Source: Pseudomonas koreensis | GTDB lineage: Bacteria; Pseudomonadota; Gammaproteobacteria; Pseudomonadales; Pseudomonadaceae | DNA length: 64,000 bases | Assembly: GCF_012986595.1 (NCBI RefSeq) | Contig: NZ_JAAQYM010000003.1 | Coordinates: forward strand, 434,001 to 498,000 | Direction: 5' to 3' | In this document: positions 58,208 to 64,000 of the stretch, piece by piece | How positions within the stretch are numbered: the first letter of the stretch is position 1 | Layout of the letters: each line of letters starts with the position of its first letter | The notes under the pieces: generated by a model | What the model was told of the DNA's origin: nothing | Databases searched by the model: none | What the model saw: only the letters and a program-made list of their open reading frames with translations | Position numbers and translations under genes: made by a program

Positions 58208-58972
58208 CTATGCACCAGGCTCAGCCCCGTCACACTTCAGTTCTTTGATTTGCTCGCTCTGAATCGGAATCAAACAAATGAGACGCTTCTCTCCGAACCC
58301 ACGAAGCTCCGTCAAACTGAGCGTCACGTGCAACCCATCCTCGGCAAACGCATGATCCTCAAACCCGGCATCGGCATAGTCCGTCCAGAATGCCTTGCCT
58401 TCGAAACTGCAGAACCGCTTGGAGGACAGCACTCTCCAACCGCCGTTGGGCGCCAGTATCTGGACTGTCAGGCATGAACTGCCAAACGTGCTGACATAGC
58501 GCGCCACGACATTGCCGAAGCGCTGGGAGCCGGACAGGTACACCTTGTTGAGATCGAGCACATTACCCGGCTCATCAGCCACGATTGTGTCCAGGTAAGC
58601 CGCACGTTCCAGACTCATTCTGGCCATGCAGTTGTTGATCGTCGTGACGTGCGCTGCCACCCCAGGCTCGATTTCCGTGGCTTCAAGCGGGCATGTGGTG
58701 TCGCGTAGCTTGATCCAGGCGCGCTGGGATTCTGTGGCCATGGCGACCAGCGCCTTGCCCTGCTCAGGGTCGCGCCGTTGTTGAGCCTCAAACCGTCCCA
58801 GCAGTTTCTTGTAACTGGCATTGAGTTGCGTGTCGGCTTCCTTGCGGGCTGCCTCCACACACCGATCGACCTGGGCGCTAACGGTGATTTCTTTGCAGTC
58901 GTCCTCGGCCATCGCAAAAGAGGCAAACAGGCATCCAAAGGACAACGCGATAAAACGCACAAACACGTTCAA
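58208..58972 (-). CDS. Exported LprI-like (lysozyme inhibitor N-domain) protein
   Basis: 254 residues with a signal peptide (FIALSFGCLFASFAMAEDD). Residues about 22-125 match the LprI N-terminal/DUF1311 domain: CVEAARKEADTQLNASYKKL and AWIKLRDTTCPLEATEIEPG, with paired cysteines. The C-terminal half is a beta-rich domain of unknown type (SSCLTVQILAPNGGWRVLSS). Lysozyme inhibition is known for some LprI proteins only. The start is TTG 58972, overlapping the upstream stop as TTGA. Last gene of the operon. Confidence 0.8.
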   Translation of the reverse strand: MNVFVRFIALSFGCLFASFAMAEDDCKEITVSAQVDRCVEAARKEADTQLNASYKKLLGRFEAQQRRDPEQGKALVAMATESQRAWIKLRDTTCPLEATEIEPGVAAHVTTINNCMARMSLERAAYLDTIVADEPGNVLDLNKVYLSGSQRFGNVVARYVSTFGSSCLTVQILAPNGGWRVLSSKRFCSFEGKAFWTDYADAGFEDHAFAEDGLHVTLSLTELRGFGEKRLICLIPIQSEQIKELKCDGAEPGA

Positions 58973-59820
58973 TTTTTCATTCCCTGAATTGCGGATCGCT
59001 CAACTACGCGTTGAGGTATTTTCTGCGCCTTGCCATCGGCACTCATCGCGTCGCGGTACTGGCTGTAATAGCGTTGCGCCTCGTCTTTGCGATCAAGGCG
59101 CCAGAGTGAATCGGCGATGTTCAACATCAGTACTGTGCGTTTACCGACGGCCTCAACGCCGCGATACAACTTCAGCGCCAGTGCATCGTTGCCGCCCTCG
59201 GCTAAATAGAAGCCAAGATCATTAAGACCCTGAACATTTCGAGCCGGTGGATGGCAAGCCATGTACGAATCCGCCCCCATGACCAAGCTCCATTCGATCT
59301 CGCTGGCTCGATATTGCGCAGATTCAATGTTCGAGAGGGTTTTCAGTAGTGCCTGTGGGGAAGGTGTCTCCATTTCAGGTTTGAGTACTTCACCCTCGTC
59401 GGTAGTCCAGCTATTGCCCACCCATTTGCCAGCGCAGAACTGATCATCACGCTGAAGCAGCACACAACCGGTCTCCATCGAAATCACATCGCAGTGACTT
59501 CGTGACTGGAAGCTGTCTTCACCACTCCCGTCTGACAACATTCCATACATCGTTTGGTTCACGAGTAAGGTCTTCTTGTCAGGGCTAAGCCATCGAGGAA
59601 GGACTTCGACCCCGATATCGGTTCCGTAGAGCGGGAATGTTTTTCCATTCGCGGTAAAGGTCGCGCTCGCCGCTTCCACTGAGTGTTCGGGCCATACTTT
59701 TGCTTTCAAATGCAATGTCAGTGTGTGCCCGTCGACTCCAGTGACTCGCACTTCTTCTGCCGTAGCCCCATTCGCCAGCAACAGACTCGCGAGCAATAGT
59801 GCGGATCTAAGGCTGCCCAT
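58969..59820 (-). CDS. Exported hypothetical protein with TPR-like end
   Basis: 283 residues. Signal peptide MGSLRSALLLASLLLANGATA from ATG 59820, with AGGA six bases upstream. A beta-rich first part (HTLTLHLKAKVWPEHSVEAA) with four cysteines is followed by a helical, TPR-like end (LNDLGFYLAEGGNDALALKL, VLMLNIADSLWRLDRKDEAQ, then RYYSQYRDAM). No named family recognised. It overlaps both neighbours (14 and 4 bases). Confidence 0.8.
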   Translation of the reverse strand: MGSLRSALLLASLLLANGATAEEVRVTGVDGHTLTLHLKAKVWPEHSVEAASATFTANGKTFPLYGTDIGVEVLPRWLSPDKKTLLVNQTMYGMLSDGSGEDSFQSRSHCDVISMETGCVLLQRDDQFCAGKWVGNSWTTDEGEVLKPEMETPSPQALLKTLSNIESAQYRASEIEWSLVMGADSYMACHPPARNVQGLNDLGFYLAEGGNDALALKLYRGVEAVGKRTVLMLNIADSLWRLDRKDEAQRYYSQYRDAMSADGKAQKIPQRVVERSAIQGMKN

Positions 59821-60352
59821 ACTCGATCCTTTTAGCCGCAGGGCTTGTTTGCTGTAACTGTCTTTCAGTGATGCCATAAGCCTCTATGAGCCCTTCCCAG
59901 GACCCCTTCGAACCAAACGACCGATAACTATTGCTGTAGCTGTAATGCTCCAACCTTCCAGCGGTGGAGTAATACCCGCGCCACTCCGGACAGGATCCAC
60001 ACCCGCCATAACCGCCGATGAACACCAGGCTGCCCTTGCTTCCTTTTACACAATCCATCTCCACTGCCACGTTACTCAGCATCTTCGTCTTCTTACCGTC
60101 AGACGTGAGCTGTGAAACCTTGTCGATATTGCGCCGCAACACTTTGCCGCCAATGTTGATCGTCTGATCGGAGCAGACCGGTATGAGGTGGGTTTCTGCG
60201 TCATCCACCGTCACGGATCGGCAGGACGACACCATCACCACTTCAACGCCGCCACATTGCATGACATCGCGCTGGGTGTAGGCGTCCTTGGGAGCGGCGA
60301 AAGCTGGAAACGAGAGCAACAGCGAAAGGCTGCTCGCAAGAAGACGGTTCAT
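59807..60352 (-). CDS. Exported hypothetical cysteine-rich protein
   Basis: 181 residues from ATG 60352 with AGGGGTGA upstream. Signal peptide MNRLLASSLSLLLSFPAFAA. Six cysteines in pairs (MQCGG, SSCRS, VCSD, DCVKG, GGCGSCPEW) suggest disulfides in the periplasm. The central SLVFIGGYGGCGSCPEWRGY is distinctive. I do not recognise the family. Starts four bases after the previous stop. Confidence 0.8.
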   Translation of the reverse strand: MNRLLASSLSLLLSFPAFAAPKDAYTQRDVMQCGGVEVVMVSSCRSVTVDDAETHLIPVCSDQTINIGGKVLRRNIDKVSQLTSDGKKTKMLSNVAVEMDCVKGSKGSLVFIGGYGGCGSCPEWRGYYSTAGRLEHYSYSNSYRSFGSKGSWEGLIEAYGITERQLQQTSPAAKRIEYGQP

Positions 60353-60356
60353 CGAC

Positions 60357-60863
60357 TCACCCCTCATCGATCGACGGTGATTCCACGTCGGTCATGCCAA
60401 GCAGCCGGAACTCATTGTTCACGAATTCGTAGTACCGATCCCGGTTACGGTTTTCCAGGCGATTTCCCTGGGCGTCTTCTTCGCCATCGAGCGTGACGCC
60501 GGAAATGATGATCAAGCGACTATCGGGCAAATACGTCGTGTCGAAAGTGCTGCCGTCATAGGCATTCGGAAGACCGCCAACGACATCACCGGTCTGGGCG
60601 TCCAGCACTTCGCCACAAATGGCGCCGCCGCCACAGCCGAACCTGTACAGGATGTAATGGCCGGCGAAGTTGACCTTGCCTTGCAGGGCCTTCGCCCGGG
60701 TGCTGTCCATGACCGGGTTGCTTTGTTCCTGCTGCACCGGTTCATGGTTGGGGCCGCTGAAAACGGGGGTGACGGCGTAATCCTTGAAGTCGGGATCGGC
60801 GGCGAATGCCATGGAAGTGGCAGTTGATAGCAAGCTGCCGAGAACAATCGAAAATCCTTTCAA
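60357..60863 (-). CDS. Exported hypothetical protein
   Basis: 168 residues with a signal peptide (MKGFSIVLGSLLSTATSMAFAA). It contains NFAGHYILYRFGCGGGAICG and EVLDAQTGDVVGGLP, a beta-sheet pattern shared by many exported hypothetical proteins, and ends with an acidic tail. The start is TTG 60863, with GGAG at eight bases. Function unknown. Confidence 0.78.
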   Translation of the reverse strand: MKGFSIVLGSLLSTATSMAFAADPDFKDYAVTPVFSGPNHEPVQQEQSNPVMDSTRAKALQGKVNFAGHYILYRFGCGGGAICGEVLDAQTGDVVGGLPNAYDGSTFDTTYLPDSRLIIISGVTLDGEEDAQGNRLENRNRDRYYEFVNNEFRLLGMTDVESPSIDEG

Positions 60864-60899
60864 GTACTAACTCCATAACAGCAGTGGGAAACCGTTGGC

Positions 60900-61409
60900 T
60901 TACTCGGACTGACCTTCATAACGCTGTGTCTGCGGGTTGAATTGCCACAGATGTGGCCGGGTCATGCCCTCTTCGCCCTTGTAGCGAATCCGCCCTCGCT
61001 TGTCCCTAATGTAGGAGTAGATCTCGATGTCCTTGAATTCACCGCCACCTTTAGGCGGACCGTCCAGAACTTTGACCCCGGCGAAGTAATCGCCACCCGA
61101 ATACTTCAAGTAACCACGGCACTGGATCAGGAAGGCGAATGTGCTGTCCATCGAAGAACCAATGCCTACGCGGGAATTGAAGATGAAGTCTTCGATACCA
61201 TCGCCGTTTAGGTCGCCACGGAAGACTACGTGGCCTGGCTCGATAGAGAATTCTTTTCCATCGAGACTGGAAAGTATGTCTTCCTGATCTCCGCTGCTCT
61301 CCGGCCATTGAGATAAGAAATATTTAGAGTCAGTTTCCTGATTGCAGACACCTGCCGCCATAACGGCTATCGGCAACCAGCTCATGAATAACACCAGCAG
61401 TCGTTTCAC
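60900..61409 (-). CDS. Exported protein with VCBS/calcium-loop motif
   Basis: 169 residues with a signal peptide (MKRLLVLFMSWLPIAVMAAG). DLNGDGIEDFIFNSRVG is a classic DxDGDGxxD calcium loop of VCBS/FG-GAP type, here single. Start GTG 61409 overlaps the TGA of the upstream fusion gene as GTGA, with AAGGAT before it, so translation of the exported set is coupled to that gene. Confidence 0.8.
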   Translation of the reverse strand: MKRLLVLFMSWLPIAVMAAGVCNQETDSKYFLSQWPESSGDQEDILSSLDGKEFSIEPGHVVFRGDLNGDGIEDFIFNSRVGIGSSMDSTFAFLIQCRGYLKYSGGDYFAGVKVLDGPPKGGGEFKDIEIYSYIRDKRGRIRYKGEEGMTRPHLWQFNPQTQRYEGQSE

Positions 61410-63856
61410 TTCACATCCTTCGAATTCATCAATTCCAATTCACCATCCCGATACAACACTTCGCACCCGATCCACGCCAGATCCACCTGCGGCATCACCG
61501 CCGAGGGCTTGCGCAGTTCCCGCAACAACGTCGAACCATGCGACAACCGTCCACCCATCCGCGCAATCACCGCCCGGGCGGTCTGATAGTGCGCGTGACG
61601 CCCGGGATCGAGAGTGTCTTCGAGCAAGATGTCCTCGCCGAGAATGCCTTGCACCCGCCCCGGATAAATCATGAAACCGGTCGCCCGCTCCGCACCTTCG
61701 CGACCGTCCTGCCAGAAGCTGCCGTCGCGAGTGCGTACGTCCGGATGCGGCGCGAACCAATGTTCGCGATCCGCCATGGGCATGGCGTGGTGAAGACGGA
61801 AGAAGATGCGCATCAGATTGTCGCGATACCACTCGCGTACTTGCAGGTAGTAACCGCGCAGGCCCGGCAGGCCGGTCGAATGCGCGAGGCGGATCAGCCC
61901 GGACCATTGTGGGAATGACTGTAGCGGCAGTTCGCTCGACGCGGGTCGCGGGGTAGCCGGATCGGTTTCCCACGGCAGTCGATGAGGACTGTTTTCCAGA
62001 TTGTCGTACGCGGTCGGCGGGCGGCCCAGCCAATCACCACCGCTGCTGGCCAGTGCAGTGGCAATGCACAAATTGCCTTGCACCACGAACACGTAGAACC
62101 GGGTGAACCAGTCTGCTAATTGCTGGCCATTGGCACTTTGGGCGACCAGTTCGGCCAGCTCCCGATCGAAGCGCTGCAAACCGTTTTCAAGGTTCAGCAA
62201 ATGGCCGCGAGCCTTGCGTTGCATACGCAAAAACAGCGGTAACGAACGCAGCATCTTCAGCGGTTGCCACGGCAGATGCGGCGTCGCACCACCAACTTCA
62301 CCGGCGTAGTTATCGGCGCTGATGCCCCAGTCGGCCAACCGGGCAAGAAACAGGTCATTGTTGATGTAGGACGCGCCGCCGAACACAGCAGTGAACGGCT
62401 CGTTGTCCTGCAACACCCGCGCATCCCAACGCGCCATGATTGCCGGAATACTCGCAGCGGCGCGGCGCTGGGCGTACTCGACCAGCACGCTCGGTTGCGG
62501 CGGCAGAATCTCGGCGATGTTCGCGGCGGTGAGGTGCCGGCGCCAGCCGTAATCGCTGATCGGCCGGTATTGCAGCAGCCAGAGTTGCGAACCGTCCCAG
62601 GCCCATTCGACGTCGCCGGGCACGTAGTGGAACACGCGCAACACCTCTTGCAGAAAGCGCCACAGCAGGTCTTCGGTCAAACCGTGGGAAGGCGTGAACG
62701 TGCCGCTTCGCCACGCATCGCCGAGTCGCGAAAGCGTTGCTCGTGAGGGGCTGACGTGACCGTCGGCCAACGATTCGAGATGGCCTTCAACCCATTCCAG
62801 TTCTACCGAGAGATGACGCACGAATGCGATCCCGGAAACCACCGGGGTGATGAAGCGTTGCACCACCACTTCCTCGACACCTTCGGCCGTCAGTTCGGCA
62901 ATGCGTTTCGGCACATTGGCGGTCGGCTCGCGCAGATAGGTTGTGCTCAAACCGGCATTCGCCGAATCGGCCTGATCCTCGCCATAACTGGAGGAGCGCA
63001 CCGCCCAGGTCACATCAGGTTGAGCAGCGAGAAATGCCGGCAGGCGCGGATCGCTGCAATCGTTGAGGGTCAGCGCTGCCGGTACCGTTTGCCGCGCCAG
63101 TTGAGCCAGACGCAAACGCCCGCCCTTGGTGTGCGCAACAAACCCGCGCTCGCCCGACTCCAGCCATTGCGCGAACTGCGCGGGCGAGTCGATCCACGGG
63201 TAGTGACCCCATCCCGGTTTGAGGCTGATAGTCAGATCAGCGCGAGCGAGAATCGCCGACCACGCCGCCGCTTGCTCGATGCCGAGCACAGCGTCCTGAT
63301 CACCCCAGACCAGCTCAACCGGATCGGTGATCCACTCCAGCAGCGGCAGCGCAGTATCTGCGCGGATCAGATCCCAGTGCGGCACGAACGCACGACAGCG
63401 CGCATAGCCGGCGCCCATGCGCTGGTACTGCGCGGGCCTCCAAGTCTGGTTGGAAAACTTGCGCGCGAACAGCGAGGGTCTGTTCGACAGCAGCCAATGA
63501 ATGGACTTGCGGATTGGCAGCGGTGACATCAGCGCCGGCAATCGGCGCTGCCACAAAAAGGCGCCCACCGGCGCCAGCAACACACTGCGAGAAAAGTGCC
63601 CGGGCCGACGTTGCAGCGCATGCAGCACCAGCAACGCATTGACCCCAACCGCCATGATCGCGCTGCCCTGCTGTGTCATCGCCAGCAAGATCTGCGCGTA
63701 GTCCGCCAGATCCTCACAGGGCGGCTGCGGATTGGCGCCGAAACCCGGCAACTCCAGCGGCACCACTTCGTAACGCTTGAAGTGCGGCAGCGCGTCATCC
63801 CACCAATCGGCGGCGCTGCCGTTGCCGGCCAACAGGTACATCAAGGGCTTGCTCAT
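61406..63856 (-). CDS. Alpha/beta-hydrolase-like + PPDK-type ATP-grasp + phosphohistidine fusion
   Basis: 816 residues. Residues 1-235 follow the alpha/beta-hydrolase fold: WGDQDAV carries the acid and GWGHYPW the histidine, but the nucleophile elbow reads VGVNALL, with Asn 73 where serine should be. Residues about 240-435 form the PPDK/PEP-synthase ATP-binding domain: TKGG (Lys 244), AVRSSSYGED (Arg 287), VEWAW (Glu 417) and LLQYRP (Gln 429, Arg 431). A unique middle of about 290 residues follows. Residues about 730-816 are the PEP-utilising mobile domain with His 773 in GGRLSHGSTLLRELRKPSAV. The layout resembles rifampin phosphotransferase with an extra N-terminal domain. The substrate is unknown. 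GAGG precedes the ATG. Confidence 0.82.
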   Translation of the reverse strand: MSKPLMYLLAGNGSAADWWDDALPHFKRYEVVPLELPGFGANPQPPCEDLADYAQILLAMTQQGSAIMAVGVNALLVLHALQRRPGHFSRSVLLAPVGAFLWQRRLPALMSPLPIRKSIHWLLSNRPSLFARKFSNQTWRPAQYQRMGAGYARCRAFVPHWDLIRADTALPLLEWITDPVELVWGDQDAVLGIEQAAAWSAILARADLTISLKPGWGHYPWIDSPAQFAQWLESGERGFVAHTKGGRLRLAQLARQTVPAALTLNDCSDPRLPAFLAAQPDVTWAVRSSSYGEDQADSANAGLSTTYLREPTANVPKRIAELTAEGVEEVVVQRFITPVVSGIAFVRHLSVELEWVEGHLESLADGHVSPSRATLSRLGDAWRSGTFTPSHGLTEDLLWRFLQEVLRVFHYVPGDVEWAWDGSQLWLLQYRPISDYGWRRHLTAANIAEILPPQPSVLVEYAQRRAAASIPAIMARWDARVLQDNEPFTAVFGGASYINNDLFLARLADWGISADNYAGEVGGATPHLPWQPLKMLRSLPLFLRMQRKARGHLLNLENGLQRFDRELAELVAQSANGQQLADWFTRFYVFVVQGNLCIATALASSGGDWLGRPPTAYDNLENSPHRLPWETDPATPRPASSELPLQSFPQWSGLIRLAHSTGLPGLRGYYLQVREWYRDNLMRIFFRLHHAMPMADREHWFAPHPDVRTRDGSFWQDGREGAERATGFMIYPGRVQGILGEDILLEDTLDPGRHAHYQTARAVIARMGGRLSHGSTLLRELRKPSAVMPQVDLAWIGCEVLYRDGELELMNSKDVK

Positions 63857-63865
63857 GAGCGATCC

Positions 63866-64000
63866 TCAGGTCAGATCGCGCAGAGCGGCGTCGAGGGTTG
63901 GAAAGCGGAATGTGTAGCCAGCCTCGGTCAAACGCTGCGGCACCACGCGCTGACCGTCGAAGAACAGCTGCGCCATCTCCCCTGCCATTGCACGCACTGG
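63866..64000 (-). CDS. TIGR01777-type SDR, C-terminal end only
   Basis: The last 44 codons and the stop of a gene that begins beyond the window. The visible end, AMAGEMAQLFFDGQRVVPQR, then LTEAGYTFRFPTLDAALRDL, is the DUF1731 tail of TIGR01777/YfcH epimerase-like proteins. Its stop is nine bases before the fusion gene start, so it is the next gene upstream in the same operon. Confidence 0.8.
   Translation of the reverse strand, partial: PVRAMAGEMAQLFFDGQRVVPQRLTEAGYTFRFPTLDAALRDLT

Overview
The window is chromosomal DNA of a Pseudomonas, most likely of the P. fluorescens/P. putida side of the genus. The gene order glnK-amtB, ubiK, yifB, rep, xpt, cytochrome c5, pauR, dadX-ridA-dadA, lrp, kauB, rpmGB, radC, coaBC-dut-algC-argB, pyrE/crc, rph, yicC-gmk-rpoZ-spoT, oxyR-recG follows the P. 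aeruginosa PAO1 order around PA5287-PA5346. The exbB-exbD-tonB block next to oxyR is the P. putida/fluorescens arrangement. Many short hairpin repeats of REP type, in three families, fill the gaps between genes. I see no tRNA, rRNA, CRISPR, IS element or phage structural gene.

Layout. 1-2.4 kb: nitrogen control (amtB, glnK with a sigma-54 promoter and NtrC-like sites) and ubiK. 2.4-4.0 kb: an accessory patch between ubiK and yifB, with a structured leader RNA, an antirepressor-like (BRO-N) gene, an orphan HigA-like antitoxin and a small ORF. 4-18.5 kb: yifB, a periplasmic epimerase-like protein, a chemoreceptor, a LysR regulator with a divergent MATE pump, a GGDEF/EAL protein, rep, xpt, a CoA hydrolase/transferase and a cytochrome c5. 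19-32 kb: amino-acid and polyamine catabolism (pauR, dadX-ridA-dadA with lrp, a PauB-like oxidase, kauB), a MocR regulator facing a DUF1127 gene, a phospholipase D lipoprotein and an MFS carrier. 32-47.6 kb: housekeeping genes for ribosome, CoA, nucleotides, alginate/LPS precursors, arginine, pyrimidines, catabolite control, RNA processing and stringent response. 47.7-57.2 kb: a lipoprotein, an SDR protein, the exbB-exbD-tonB iron-uptake energiser behind a Fur-like box, oxyR, recG, an HDOD protein and an SCP2-like protein.

57.2-64 kb is the second accessory region. It opens with a second copy of the structured leader RNA, now in front of a DUF6124 gene. A tightly packed minus-strand operon follows: a TIGR01777-type SDR (cut by the window edge), an 816-residue protein joining an alpha/beta-hydrolase fold that lacks its nucleophile to a complete PPDK/rifampin-phosphotransferase-like ATP-grasp and phosphohistidine module, and then five consecutive small exported proteins. 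One of these is LprI-like. The operon ends at a strong intrinsic terminator.

The most interesting signals are two. First, the paired leader RNAs at about 2.5 kb and 57.6 kb have the same architecture with compensatory stem changes, and in each the loop is complementary to the ribosome-binding region of its own downstream gene. This is the logic of phage C4 antisense RNA. Second, the pseudohydrolase/dikinase fusion is translationally coupled to a set of exported proteins of unknown function. All assignments come from reading the sequence; no database search was run.
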